Shown here: positions 21,266 to 31,461 of the stretch, piece by piece | How positions within the stretch are numbered: the first letter of the stretch is position 1 | Layout of the letters: each line of letters opens with the position of its first letter | From: a virus | Length of the DNA stretch: 42,508 nt | IMG/VR virus record: IMGVR_UViG_3300046660_000087 | Span: 1-42,508 of that record | Strand: one strand, 5' to 3' | The notes under the pieces: model-generated | Seen by the model: the letters and a program-made list of their open reading frames with translations, nothing else | The model's database searches: none | Told to the model about the DNA's origin: nothing | Translations under genes and position numbers: made by a program

Positions 21266-23574
21266 TGGCGCTCATCAACAAGAGCATCCCCAGCCTGTTC
21301 AACGGTGTCAGTCAGCAGCCCCCCACGCTCCGTCACGACACCCAGGCTGAACTCAGTGAGAACGCCTACCCCAGCATCGCTAAGGGACTCCGCAAGCGGC
21401 CCCCGCTGACTTACCTAGCGCTACTCACACGCAACACTATCACAGGCGCTGCGGTCCACATCATCAATCGGGACACGACTGAGCGATATGCAGTGTTCGT
21501 GACCAATGGGAACATCCAGGTCTTCAGCCTCCTCGATGGCACCCCACGCACCGTCAACTTCCCCAGCGGGAACGCCTACCTGGCATCGGCTAGTCCATCC
21601 GCGGACTTCGCTATGGTCACCGTTGCGGATTACACGTTTGTCCTGAACCGCTCAGTCACGGTCACCCAAGGAGCAGCAAGCGGGACCAACCCGGTGAACA
21701 AGGCGTACCTCGCTGTTGTGCTTCAGGCCACCAACATGGTCTACACGCTGACTGTGGATGGTCACTCCGTCTCCGTGACTCCCGATGAAACTCAGGACAC
21801 CAAGGACATCTCCTCGCTGCTGGTGAGCCAGATGGTCACTGCGCTGGGTGCGGGCTACGCGGTCAATGTCCTGCCCGACACTTCCATCATTGAGGTGGTG
21901 AAGACAGCAGGGACTGCGGTGGCCGCAAGTATCTCCGATGGGTACGCCAACACGGCAACTCTGGACCTCACCAAGGCAGTCTCCAGTTTCTCCAAGCTTC
22001 CCTCTACGGGACCCACTGGCTGGACTGTGCATATCTCCGGTGACCCCTCAGGCGGCACGAGTGATTACTACGTGCAGTGGAACGGGTCAGCGTGGGCTGA
22101 AACAACCAAGCCGGGAGTGGTCAATACTTTCAATGGCTCTACCATGCCGTGGAAGCTGGTCAGGCAGGCTGATGGCACCTTCACGTTCGATGCGGTGGGC
22201 TGGGCATCTCGCCTTGTTGGAGATGACACTAGCAACCCTGCACCCTCGTTCGTGGGCCGCACCATCGCTGACATCTTCTACTTCCGTAGCCGCCTCGGGT
22301 TCCTGACTGACGAGAACGTGTGTATGTCTCGCTCCGGTGAGTACTACAACTTCTGGGCAAAGAGTGCCACAGCAGTCCTCGATACGGACCCCATCGATAC
22401 CAACGTAGGGACCAACAAGGTCTCCCTGCTGAAGTTCGCAGTTCCCTTCGATAAGAGCCTGCTGCTGTTCTCGGACCAGACCCAGTTCCAGCTCACAGGC
22501 GGTGATGCCCTTACTCCCAAGACTGTCCGTGCGGACGTGGCTACGGAGTTCGATAGTGGCACCGCAGCTCGGCCTGTGGGGATTGGCCAATCGGTGTACT
22601 TCGGGGTCACTGCAGGGCAGCATACTGGCGTCAGAGAGTATTTCGTGGATGCCACAACGCTGACCAATGACGCTACCGATGTCACAGCGCATGTTCCCAC
22701 GTATGTCCCTGCAGGGCTCTACCAAATGGCCGCGAGTTCCTCTGAGGATGTCATCTTTGCTCTCTGCCGTAATGAGCCGTCTGCGGCCTACGTCTACAAG
22801 TTCTTCTGGTCTGGGAACAGCAAGGCGCAGTCCGCATGGTTCAAGCTCACGTTCGCCAGTGATACGCAGATCATTGGTGCGGAGTTCATCAACAACAAGT
22901 GCTACTTCATCGTCAATCGCGGTGATGGGACGTATCTAGAAGTGATGGACCTGCAGCCTGACCTGTCAGCTGACGGCATCGGCTTCGATGTCCTTCTCGA
23001 CCACCGCATTGAAATCGCTGGGACATACGACTCAGCCAGTAACACCACCTCGTTCACTCTCCCCTACGTGGCTCAAGCTACGGGCCACTCGCTGGTCCTG
23101 GGCCCTGCATTCGTTGGCAAGGTGGGCAAGGTGTACCCGTACACAGTCACAGGTGCCTACACCATCGCGGTGGCTGGGAACATCCCCGGCGGTGGGGTGT
23201 TCTTCGGGCAGAACTACACGATGCGCTACCGGTTCTCTGAGCAGTATGCAAAGGACCAGAATCAGGTGGCCATCACGAACGGCAAGCTCAAGCTCCGTAG
23301 GTTCTTCTTGGATTACACGGACAGTGGCTACTTCTATGTGGAGGTCCAGCCTAAGGCACGGGACACGTACACCTACAAGTTCACTGGGAAGTCTCTCGGG
23401 ACCTCCTCAGCCACCTTGGGGGTTCCCTCCATCGAATCCGGTACGTTCACCTTCCCGGTGCTCACAGCGAACCTGGGGGTGCGTATCGACCTCATCAACG
23501 ATAGCTACCTCCCATGCAGCTTCCAGTCCGCTGGGTGGGATGGTGAGTTCGTCACCTTCGGGAGGCGCATGTGA
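21265..23574 (+). CDS. Tail tubular protein B / nozzle (T7 gp12 type)
   Basis: A 769-residue beta-rich protein forming the tail nozzle; T7 gp12 has 794. The N-terminus LINKSIPSLFNGVSQQPPTLRHDTQAE is diagnostic. The ATG at 21265 overlaps the previous stop; an in-frame upstream start at 21229 lies within gp11 and is less likely. The end overlaps the next gene as GTGA. Confidence 0.95.
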   Translation: MALINKSIPSLFNGVSQQPPTLRHDTQAELSENAYPSIAKGLRKRPPLTYLALLTRNTITGAAVHIINRDTTERYAVFVTNGNIQVFSLLDGTPRTVNFPSGNAYLASASPSADFAMVTVADYTFVLNRSVTVTQGAASGTNPVNKAYLAVVLQATNMVYTLTVDGHSVSVTPDETQDTKDISSLLVSQMVTALGAGYAVNVLPDTSIIEVVKTAGTAVAASISDGYANTATLDLTKAVSSFSKLPSTGPTGWTVHISGDPSGGTSDYYVQWNGSAWAETTKPGVVNTFNGSTMPWKLVRQADGTFTFDAVGWASRLVGDDTSNPAPSFVGRTIADIFYFRSRLGFLTDENVCMSRSGEYYNFWAKSATAVLDTDPIDTNVGTNKVSLLKFAVPFDKSLLLFSDQTQFQLTGGDALTPKTVRADVATEFDSGTAARPVGIGQSVYFGVTAGQHTGVREYFVDATTLTNDATDVTAHVPTYVPAGLYQMAASSSEDVIFALCRNEPSAAYVYKFFWSGNSKAQSAWFKLTFASDTQIIGAEFINNKCYFIVNRGDGTYLEVMDLQPDLSADGIGFDVLLDHRIEIAGTYDSASNTTSFTLPYVAQATGHSLVLGPAFVGKVGKVYPYTVTGAYTIAVAGNIPGGGVFFGQNYTMRYRFSEQYAKDQNQVAITNGKLKLRRFFLDYTDSGYFYVEVQPKARDTYTYKFTGKSLGTSSATLGVPSIESGTFTFPVLTANLGVRIDLINDSYLPCSFQSAGWDGEFVTFGRRM

Positions 23575-24032
23575 TTGTCCGACAGGCAACAGTAGCGGAC
23601 TGCTATGCGCTCTTCCCGCTTCTCCGTGAGCAGGACCGAAAGGAGATTGCACTGGCCACTGGGGACCACACCGCGAAGGTCCTCCTCGATTCCCTGAAGG
23701 CCTCTGAGGAGGCATGGGTAGCAGAGGAGACCGATGGGACTCTCCTGGGCATCTACGGGGTGGCAAGGGTGGAGGGCATGGGTGGCGTGTGGATGCTCGC
23801 TACCCCAGCGGTCTACCGCCACTCCAAGGCGCTCGTGAAGGATGGCCGTGCGTGGATTCTGCGGGTGATGGAGCGATACCCGATGCTGTTCAATTTCGTC
23901 CATGCGGAGAACACCCGCTCCATCGCTTGGCTCCGCAAGCTGGGCTTCACGATTGGCGAGCTGGTCCCCTTCGGAGCTGCACAGGCTCCCTTCCACTTCT
24001 TCTACCAGAACTCCCCATGTGTGAACCAGTAA
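23571..24032 (+). CDS. GNAT-like acetyltransferase in the gp13 position
   Basis: A 153-residue protein with a GNAT-like fold: an N-terminal IVRQATVADCYALFPLL strand-helix and a C-terminal NTRSIAWLRKLGFTIGE segment typical of acetyltransferases. T7 gp13, also GNAT-like, occupies this place and is needed for virion assembly without known enzyme activity. GTG start with GGGAGG upstream. The acetyl-CoA loop (Q/R-x-x-G-x-G/A) is not clear, so it may be catalytically inactive. Confidence 0.8.
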   Translation: MIVRQATVADCYALFPLLREQDRKEIALATGDHTAKVLLDSLKASEEAWVAEETDGTLLGIYGVARVEGMGGVWMLATPAVYRHSKALVKDGRAWILRVMERYPMLFNFVHAENTRSIAWLRKLGFTIGELVPFGAAQAPFHFFYQNSPCVNQ

Positions 24033-24574
24033 CTATCTCAGCGACAACGCTGGCTATCACATCGGCAGCGACCTCTGCGGTTGGTAGCGCTGCTGCTTAC
24101 TACGCCCAGTCGCAAGCAGCTAGCAGGCAGACCGATGCAGCGCAGAAGGCTTACGACTCTCAGATTACTCAGATCAAGAATCAGCAGACTGAGGAGAGCC
24201 AAGCCGCTTCCGCGCAGATGTCCGAACGAGCACGGCAGGCGCTCATTGAGACCGGACACCTTCAGGCATTGGCCAATGAGTCAGGCACGAATGGTGGGGG
24301 CTCGAATGACCGAGTGACCAACGAAGCAAACTTTAATGCTGGGACTGACATCGCCACTCTGGAAGCCAACGCTCAGAGTCAGCAGCGGCAACTTGCTATG
24401 CAGGCTACTGGAGCTTACTCCACCGCAGCCAGCCGCATGGCCAGCATTCAGCAACCTAGCCTAATCGGTACTGGTCTCCAGATTGCAGGAGCAGGCCTCA
24501 GTTCCGCAACAGGCATCAAGCGCGCCAACGATATTGCCTCAGGGCGTATCCCCGCGTATCAAGGCGCAACTTAA
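24017..24574 (+). CDS. Internal virion protein (T7 gp14 type)
   Basis: A 185-residue protein starting MCEPVTISATTLAITSAA, like T7 gp14 (MCWAAAIPIAISG), with a hydrophobic Ala-rich N-terminus followed by a Gln/Ala-rich helical part. gp14 is ejected and forms the outer-membrane pore for DNA entry. The ATG at 24017 overlaps the previous gene by 16 bases. Position before gp15 and gp16 homologues supports the call. Confidence 0.87.
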   Translation: MCEPVTISATTLAITSAATSAVGSAAAYYAQSQAASRQTDAAQKAYDSQITQIKNQQTEESQAASAQMSERARQALIETGHLQALANESGTNGGGSNDRVTNEANFNAGTDIATLEANAQSQQRQLAMQATGAYSTAASRMASIQQPSLIGTGLQIAGAGLSSATGIKRANDIASGRIPAYQGAT

Positions 24575-24598
24575 CCCATACACTATCCGAGGATAGGA

Positions 24599-27535
24599 AT
24601 GCCACCGAACGACACTCAGCAAATCACCCAGCGGGGCCAGGCGTCCCCCGGTCAAATCACTGCGAACTTCCAACCGCAAGAGCGACCGGTTGATACCTTC
24701 GTCCAAGCAGGTCAACCTGACGCCACCCTCATGGGCTTGGTCGATGGCCTCAAGTCTTTCAATCCTGCCCTCGCCCAGTATTCCCAGCTCAAGAATCAAG
24801 AGGCTGCTTCCGCTGCCTTCAAGGCTGGCACCGCTCAGGGTGAGACTGCTGATGCAGGGATGGTTGACGCACAGACCGGTGGCATCAAACTCCCGCCTCC
24901 TGCTGACAGCTACAAGGTTGACCCTGCATTCTCCGAAGCCTTCTCCGCTGGCTACCGCAACTCGGTGGGCATGAAGATTGGCAATCAGGTGCAGACGGAC
25001 ATCCTCTCGGCCTACGCTGAGAACAAGCAGAAGGATGGCTTTGACCCAGAGCAGTTCCTGCATGAGCAGGTAGCGCGGCATACGGCTGGTCTCACAGACC
25101 CCGCTATCATCGAGCAGGTATCCAAGAGTGTTGCCGGGACAGCAGAGAGTGTTCGTAAGGACTTCGCTCAGGTCCAGCTCACGCGGCTGCAGGAGACCGC
25201 CAAGGGTAACCTGTCGGCAGCTCTAGATACCTTCATGAAGCCTGATGCTACCCCGCAGCAGATTCACGATGGGCTGATCAATTCCGTGGAGCCGCTCCGT
25301 GGGCAGATGGGGCTGATGACTCGCCCTGAGCTCGCTGACATGCTGCTGGACAAAATCAACAACCTCTCCCACGCTCAGCAGGGCCGTCCCGACCTGTTCG
25401 ATGTATTCACCCAGTACAAGGACCCGAAGACTGGCCTGACGCTGCAGCAGATGAATCCCAAGCTCCAGTCCGAAGTTACGCGCGCGCAGCAGCAGGCCCG
25501 TGAGGAGCAGGACAAGCGCATCGATGCAGGGATGCAGACGGACTACTTCAAGCGCACTGTCTCTGATGAGGCCAGCGCTTCTCAAGGTAACTCCCCTGAC
25601 ATGGCTGACTTCGCTGGCCGCATTGGCGAGCATGGTCAGTTTAGGACTGCATCCGCTGCGATGAGTGAGTATCGACGCCTCTCGGACCTCGCTGACCAAG
25701 CTAAGGGAGCCGCTCAGGCTGTCCAGATGGTTGGCAGCGGCACGGCATGGGCACTCGACAAGAAGACCGCTCAGGGTGCCCTGGACACCGCACAGCAGGC
25801 TGACGTGGGGACTCTCATGCAGGTCGCCACCAGTCAACAGGCTGGGGACCCTTCGCAGCTCCCTCAGGTCCAGCAGGCTATCAAGTCCATCACGGATATT
25901 ACCGGGCGGTCTGGGCGTAGTGACCTCGCTAACACCAGCCTCAAGGCTCTCATTGATGGAACCGTAAATGCAGTCCCCCCGAAAGATGGTCAACCTTCAA
26001 GTCAATTTAAGCTGGCGGCAGCGCTTTATGGTGGCCTTCCTGACCAGCTCCGCTCGCTTTACTTTGATGAGAAGGCGTCATCACTCTTTAGCTCCTACCA
26101 GAAAGACCGCTCGGCAGGCGTAGACGACAACACGGCCTATGCCACGGCGTACAAGTCAGCGTCCCCTGAGGCCAAGAAGTTCGCAGCAGAGCTCACTAGT
26201 AACCCCGACTGGAAGAAGAAGGTGGCCGGTGAAGTCTCCGGATTGACCACTGACTGGTATCAGCGAATCCCTGTGATTGGCCGCGCATTCGGTGGCTCCC
26301 CACAGAACGAGAACGCTACCACCACGTGGGCACAGATGCAGCTCCGTGACTACTACACCCGCAACCCCACGGCCTCCGATAGTGATGCCAAGGCGTGGGT
26401 GCAGAACCAGGTGCAGACCAACTTCGTCTATGACCCGGTGAACAAGGTTGACGTGCAGGTTCCCCCGAACCAAGCCAGCGAGCAAACTGCAGATGCCATG
26501 AAGGCGTACCTGGAGAAGGCTCGGGACAAGTACGGCGAGGATGCCAACCCGATGCTCATCTACGGTAAGGATGGCCGCTACACGCTGTCTGCGGTGGTCA
26601 ATGGCGCCCCTATCCATAAGCTGGAGGATGTTACCTTCGATCAAATCTTGCAGCAGAATGCCTCCACCAAGATGCTCACGCCCGATGACCGCTCTGGAAT
26701 GGCAGCCCTGCAGGACAAGCTCAACAAGGGCACCGCCACTTCGCAGGACCTCATCGACAATGCGGACCTCCTAGCCAAGGCACGGAACCTGAAGCAAATC
26801 AGCGATACCACCCAAGGTCGAATCTCGAAGCTCCGGGATACCGCGTTCCAAGGTGCGCTGGATAACGTCTTCAATTTCCCAATGGCTCCTGGCAGCTACT
26901 CAGGTCTATCCGGCTCTCGCCTCACAGGGCAGGGCTCGAAGATGCAGCAGACCGCAGCAGCCACGTTCTTGGGCCAGATGAATTACTCGGCGGCCCTCAC
27001 CTCGATGGGTGAAGGTTTGGTGCTGAAGGCTACGCCTGATCCGAACCCGAAGGCTGGAAACAACATCGGCTATGGCTACAACCTGAACGCCAACTCCGGA
27101 ACCATCGCAGAAGACTTCAGGCGGGCAGGTATCCCCGCTACGTCCATCGAAGGTATCAAGGCGGGCACCACCCAGATCACCCCTGACCAAGCTGCACGGC
27201 TCCTGCAGGTCTCCCTTCCCCGCTACGAGGACCGCGCTAAGCAAGCCATTGAGGCTGCTCATCCGGGACTCTGGACGATGATTAACGACCGCCAGAAGGC
27301 TGCCCTCACGGATGTGGCTTATCAGGTTGGCGATGTCAGTCAGTTCCATAAGGCGGTTGGGGCTCTAGCACGTCAGGACTCTCAGGGGTTCCAAGATGCA
27401 CTGAAGGTGACCTATGCCGGTAAGGACGGGAACCGCATCGAAGACACCCGCCGAAACAACCTCCGCTCTCTCATGATTAGCGGTCCCATCGCGTTCCTCC
27501 AAGGCATCAAGGAGGCTGCGCGGACATCCAATTAA
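24599..27535 (+). CDS. Internal virion protein with C-terminal lysozyme domain (gp15 position)
   Basis: A 978-residue protein, longer than T7 gp15 (747). Residues 1 to about 780 are Gln/Ala-rich and helical, as expected for an ejected inner-core protein. From about 795 there is a GH24-like lysozyme domain: MGEGLVLKATPD with E805 and D814, then NIGYGYN (the usual Thr is Asn822), and RQKAALTDVAYQVG. A similar arrangement is known in phiKMV gp36, where the C-terminal domain degrades peptidoglycan during DNA entry. T7 instead carries its transglycosylase on gp16. Confidence 0.9.
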   Translation: MPPNDTQQITQRGQASPGQITANFQPQERPVDTFVQAGQPDATLMGLVDGLKSFNPALAQYSQLKNQEAASAAFKAGTAQGETADAGMVDAQTGGIKLPPPADSYKVDPAFSEAFSAGYRNSVGMKIGNQVQTDILSAYAENKQKDGFDPEQFLHEQVARHTAGLTDPAIIEQVSKSVAGTAESVRKDFAQVQLTRLQETAKGNLSAALDTFMKPDATPQQIHDGLINSVEPLRGQMGLMTRPELADMLLDKINNLSHAQQGRPDLFDVFTQYKDPKTGLTLQQMNPKLQSEVTRAQQQAREEQDKRIDAGMQTDYFKRTVSDEASASQGNSPDMADFAGRIGEHGQFRTASAAMSEYRRLSDLADQAKGAAQAVQMVGSGTAWALDKKTAQGALDTAQQADVGTLMQVATSQQAGDPSQLPQVQQAIKSITDITGRSGRSDLANTSLKALIDGTVNAVPPKDGQPSSQFKLAAALYGGLPDQLRSLYFDEKASSLFSSYQKDRSAGVDDNTAYATAYKSASPEAKKFAAELTSNPDWKKKVAGEVSGLTTDWYQRIPVIGRAFGGSPQNENATTTWAQMQLRDYYTRNPTASDSDAKAWVQNQVQTNFVYDPVNKVDVQVPPNQASEQTADAMKAYLEKARDKYGEDANPMLIYGKDGRYTLSAVVNGAPIHKLEDVTFDQILQQNASTKMLTPDDRSGMAALQDKLNKGTATSQDLIDNADLLAKARNLKQISDTTQGRISKLRDTAFQGALDNVFNFPMAPGSYSGLSGSRLTGQGSKMQQTAAATFLGQMNYSAALTSMGEGLVLKATPDPNPKAGNNIGYGYNLNANSGTIAEDFRRAGIPATSIEGIKAGTTQITPDQAARLLQVSLPRYEDRAKQAIEAAHPGLWTMINDRQKAALTDVAYQVGDVSQFHKAVGALARQDSQGFQDALKVTYAGKDGNRIEDTRRNNLRSLMISGPIAFLQGIKEAARTSN

Positions 27536-27545
27536 TCTCGCGCAC

Positions 27546-30500
27546 ATGGCCGATACTCAGCAGACACCTCTTGACAGTGCAGTAGCAGCAGTACGGGCGG
27601 ACCAGCAGGCGAGCCCAAGTCCAGCACCAGTTACCCAGCAGACCCCCTACCCGGTTGACCAGTACTCCCAGCTTGAGGCCAAGCAGGCTCGCCAGGCGGG
27701 GATGTCCAAGCTGGACTATCTGGGAGCCATGTGGAGGCAGGACTCGTGGATTCCAGGGGCCATCGACCACTGGGCAGGTAGTCAGCTCCAGCCTGATCCG
27801 ACCTACAACCCCTACGATGAGGAGACCAACAAGGCCCTCACAGAGGGTGTGTGGCCTGAGTTCCAGGGCCAGTTCGCCCAGGCTACCTCAGCTGGTCAAG
27901 CCGCATGGATGAAGCAGAACATCATCCAGAAGCAGCAGGACCTGCAGAACCTTGGGGACCTCTCCGGGGCAGGTAATGCGGGACGCTTCGCTGCAGGTAT
28001 GGCCTTCGGCATTATCGACCCCATCAACCTGGCAGCAATGGCGGCCACTGGCGGTGCATCGCTCGCTGTCCGTGGGCTGGTTCAGGCTGGCCGCGTGGCT
28101 GAGGGTGTTGGCGTCGCAGCACGGGCAGCAGAAGGAGCCGCTCAGGTTTCCCGATTGCGCCCCATCGCTGCAGGCATCGGCACTGCTGGTGGCCTCGGCT
28201 CGTACACTGAGAAGCTCCGTCAGCAATACAACTTCGAAGATGACAGCGCTGGGGTCCTGAAGGCTGGCCTGATGTCGATGGCTTTCGCTGCCCCGTTCGT
28301 TGGTCTCCATGCCCACGAACAGCTCCGCCTCCAGAAGGCTGCGGGCATAGAGAATCAGGCATTCGATGCGATGGCCAAGATGCAGGCTGGTGAGGAGCTC
28401 TCGCCGCAGGAACATGCGAATCTGAACCAGTACAGTGAGAAGGTTCAGGAGGCAGCAAAGGTGGACGCTGGGGAAGCTGACCAGTCACCTCCTGAATCCT
28501 CCACAGCCCCCAAGTTCGATGACGCTCAGCGCAAGAAGTATGAGGATGCGTTTTCTCAACACGATGCGGAGCAGGCATCCCTGAAGAGCAAGCAACTTGG
28601 GGACTTGGCGGTGGATAGCCACATCGCCAAGGCAAATGAGGACCAGCGTGTGGCAGATGTCCTGTCCCGCGTTAATGGCCCCGATGAGGCCCCTACAGCG
28701 ATGCAGGCGGCCTTCGCTAAGGCACTGGGCAAGAAGCCTGAGGAAGTCACAGCGAAGCCTGCTGAGGGCGTCTCTGAGGGTGGCAGTATTGATGCCCCAT
28801 GGGCTGGCGAGCGCGGCCCTCAAGAGGAACTCCCGACTCTCCACCATGAGCACGTCTGGTGGGACGAGGGCACGGGGATGAACGAAGGCCGCGTGGTCGA
28901 TGAGAATCCCAAGACAGGGGACCTTACGGTGGAGCATCCGGAAACCGGAGAGACCACCACAGTGAACCGTGCGGACCTCCACGAGCTCTCCCCCGGAAAG
29001 ACTGAGCCGAAGCCTGCTGAGGGCTTCCTCGGTGGCTCCATTGGCGCAGCTCAGGTTGGCGAAGCTCCGGGCCTCTGGGAGCAGACCACAGCGATGGCGA
29101 AGTGGAAGAAGGTGCCCACTCGCTGGGACTTCTTCACCCACCTCAACCAGTCGGAGAACCCTCACCTCCAATTCCTCGGATTCAAGCTGGTCAAGGATGC
29201 CATCGGCATTGACCCGCACGAGGCTCAGGGATGGTCCGCATCGGAGCTCAAGAGCCAATACCGGCGTGAGCTTGGTGGTCTTTTCCACGTAGAAGCCCGC
29301 CGCGCATATGACGATGCCCTCAAGGCTCGCAAGATGCCGCTGCAGCAGGCCATTCAGTTCCACCGCCAGTTCTATGCGGATGTCTCTCGTGTGGCGCGTG
29401 GGGACACTGATGTGCTGAAGGCGAACCCAGACATCGCTCCGCATCTCCAACGGGCTGCCAAGGCGCAGACGGACTTCTATGCTGACATGAAGACCCGGCT
29501 GGAGAAGGCTGGAGTCAAGGGCGCTGACAATCTCCCCGATAACCCCCAGTACGTGAATCGACAGTGGAGGCAGGATCACATCCGCGAAGCCTTCAAGAAG
29601 TATGGGGATGACCTGTACAAGGCTGTGGGTAATGCCATCCAGGTGGAAGGACTCACTGGCGATGCTGCCAAGGCGAAGGGATTCCTGGATGCTGTGATGA
29701 AGCTGGAGTTCAGTCACGCCATGCAGGACATCAACCTATACTCCAAGGACCTCGTGACACTCCGTGAGGAGCTCACCCATGCTGGCCTGAACGACCACGA
29801 GATTAACTCGCTGGTTGATCTGATGTTTGACCGTAGGGATGGGAAGGCTGCTGATGCTGGCCAAGCTCCAGCCCTCAAGTACCGCTTCGCCCTCAATGAG
29901 AACCACATGGAGCGGATGGCTGATGGGTCCACGTTCAAGCTCTCGGACCTCTTCGAGAATGACTCCCGGATTCTGGTGGACCGCTACCTGAACTCGATGG
30001 GTGGCCATCTGGCACTCGCTGAGGTTGGCATCAGGTCCCGTGCGGAGTTCATGCAGCACATGCGGGCAGCAGAGAAGTGGCACGCGGAGAACGCTGCGAT
30101 GACCACTAGCGCTGAGAAGTTCAACCGCAACAAGCAGTTCGCTCAGGACCTCTACGACCACGTAACTGGCCGCCCAATGTCCACCCAGAGCTTCAACCGT
30201 GCTGACCGCTTCCTGTCCGCTTCTCGGGCTGTGACGCGCTCCACGATGCTCGGCCAGCTTGGTCTAATGGCGGCGCTGGAGATGAAGAACGCAATTGCAC
30301 TGTCCTCAGTCCGTGCCATGCGGCTGCATATGCCTACCTTCATGGGCATCCTCCGGAGCTTCCGTGGCGGCCACGAGCCAACACTGGGGCTCGCAAAGGA
30401 CATCGAGATGATTACCGGCTTCGGTCGGGAGCACGTGGCAGGCTACTCACGGCAGCATGAGATTACGGACTACACCTATGACCGTGGACTGAGCCGCTAT

Positions 30501-31448
30501 GAGAACGCAGGAAACACGCTATCGCACATCGTAGACCACTTCTCGGGGAACTCGCACGTCACCGCAGCCTCCCGCAACCTCACCGCCCGGATGATGGTCC
30601 AGAAGCACTTGGACTTCGCCACGGAGCGCGCGAAGATGTCGGAGAAGCAGCGGGAGCGTATGACGCACCAGGGGGTCTCCTACGATGACCAGCCTGATGT
30701 ACACGCGGCGCTCAAGAAGTACACCGAGATGGACCCGAAGAACGGCGCAGCGCAGGCCGTGAACTGGGAGGACTGGAGCCGCAACGCCCCAGAGACCTAC
30801 AGCAAGTTCCAACTGCTGCTCTCGCGTGAGGTACGTGATGCCATTCAGGACCATGACATCGGGGAGTCCATCCCGTTCATGCACACCACCGTGGGTAAAA
30901 TCTTCACGGAGTTGAAGACCTTCGTGCTGGCTGGTCATGCCAAGCAGTTCCTCAAGAGTCTCCACTATCGGGACTCCACTACGTTTGTCCAGTGGGCGTT
31001 CTCGTTCGTTGGCGCTGCCTTGGAGTACTCGCTGCAGCAGTCCATCAACTACGCTCACGACCCAGACAAGCTGAAGGAGAAGCTATCCCCGGCTGCAATC
31101 GCTTGGGGTGCTATTCCCCGGATGCCTGTGCTGGGCCTCATGCCTAACCTGATGGAAACCGTCTACAACCCCATCAGTGGTGGCCAGACGCTGTTCACCA
31201 ACGGCACCGCTAACACGGACAATCGGAATCTCTTCATCACCCCCACGATGACTGAAGCCATGCGGCTGATGTCTGCGGGTCAGGTGGCGGGCACGGTGTT
31301 GAACCCTTTCAGCACCAACACGATTACCCAGAAGGATATGCGTGATGCCCTCTACTCGATTCCCGGAGGAAACATGTTCGGGATGAGAAACGTCAACGAC
31401 ATGATTAGCAGCAACTTCCCGAAGTTCAAACCGCGTCCCGCTAACTAA
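27546..31448 (+). CDS. Internal virion protein (T7 gp16 type)
   Basis: The largest protein here, 1300 residues (T7 gp16 has 1318). Helical and Ala/Gln/Glu-rich with a Gly/Ala-rich hydrophobic stretch near residues 140-175 (FAAGMAFGIIDPINLAAMAATGGASLAV). No lytic transglycosylase motif is seen at the N-terminus, unlike T7 gp16. It should be ejected with gp14 and gp15 and help pull DNA into the cell. Confidence 0.9.
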   Translation: MADTQQTPLDSAVAAVRADQQASPSPAPVTQQTPYPVDQYSQLEAKQARQAGMSKLDYLGAMWRQDSWIPGAIDHWAGSQLQPDPTYNPYDEETNKALTEGVWPEFQGQFAQATSAGQAAWMKQNIIQKQQDLQNLGDLSGAGNAGRFAAGMAFGIIDPINLAAMAATGGASLAVRGLVQAGRVAEGVGVAARAAEGAAQVSRLRPIAAGIGTAGGLGSYTEKLRQQYNFEDDSAGVLKAGLMSMAFAAPFVGLHAHEQLRLQKAAGIENQAFDAMAKMQAGEELSPQEHANLNQYSEKVQEAAKVDAGEADQSPPESSTAPKFDDAQRKKYEDAFSQHDAEQASLKSKQLGDLAVDSHIAKANEDQRVADVLSRVNGPDEAPTAMQAAFAKALGKKPEEVTAKPAEGVSEGGSIDAPWAGERGPQEELPTLHHEHVWWDEGTGMNEGRVVDENPKTGDLTVEHPETGETTTVNRADLHELSPGKTEPKPAEGFLGGSIGAAQVGEAPGLWEQTTAMAKWKKVPTRWDFFTHLNQSENPHLQFLGFKLVKDAIGIDPHEAQGWSASELKSQYRRELGGLFHVEARRAYDDALKARKMPLQQAIQFHRQFYADVSRVARGDTDVLKANPDIAPHLQRAAKAQTDFYADMKTRLEKAGVKGADNLPDNPQYVNRQWRQDHIREAFKKYGDDLYKAVGNAIQVEGLTGDAAKAKGFLDAVMKLEFSHAMQDINLYSKDLVTLREELTHAGLNDHEINSLVDLMFDRRDGKAADAGQAPALKYRFALNENHMERMADGSTFKLSDLFENDSRILVDRYLNSMGGHLALAEVGIRSRAEFMQHMRAAEKWHAENAAMTTSAEKFNRNKQFAQDLYDHVTGRPMSTQSFNRADRFLSASRAVTRSTMLGQLGLMAALEMKNAIALSSVRAMRLHMPTFMGILRSFRGGHEPTLGLAKDIEMITGFGREHVAGYSRQHEITDYTYDRGLSRYENAGNTLSHIVDHFSGNSHVTAASRNLTARMMVQKHLDFATERAKMSEKQRERMTHQGVSYDDQPDVHAALKKYTEMDPKNGAAQAVNWEDWSRNAPETYSKFQLLLSREVRDAIQDHDIGESIPFMHTTVGKIFTELKTFVLAGHAKQFLKSLHYRDSTTFVQWAFSFVGAALEYSLQQSINYAHDPDKLKEKLSPAAIAWGAIPRMPVLGLMPNLMETVYNPISGGQTLFTNGTANTDNRNLFITPTMTEAMRLMSAGQVAGTVLNPFSTNTITQKDMRDALYSIPGGNMFGMRNVNDMISSNFPKFKPRPAN

Positions 31449-31461
31449 GGATCATTTCTAC

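Noticed and set aside
28485-29717. A 410-codon minus-strand frame inside the gp16-like gene
   Set aside because: Same antisense effect; no motif, no ribosome binding site considered convincing, and full overlap with a clear virion gene.
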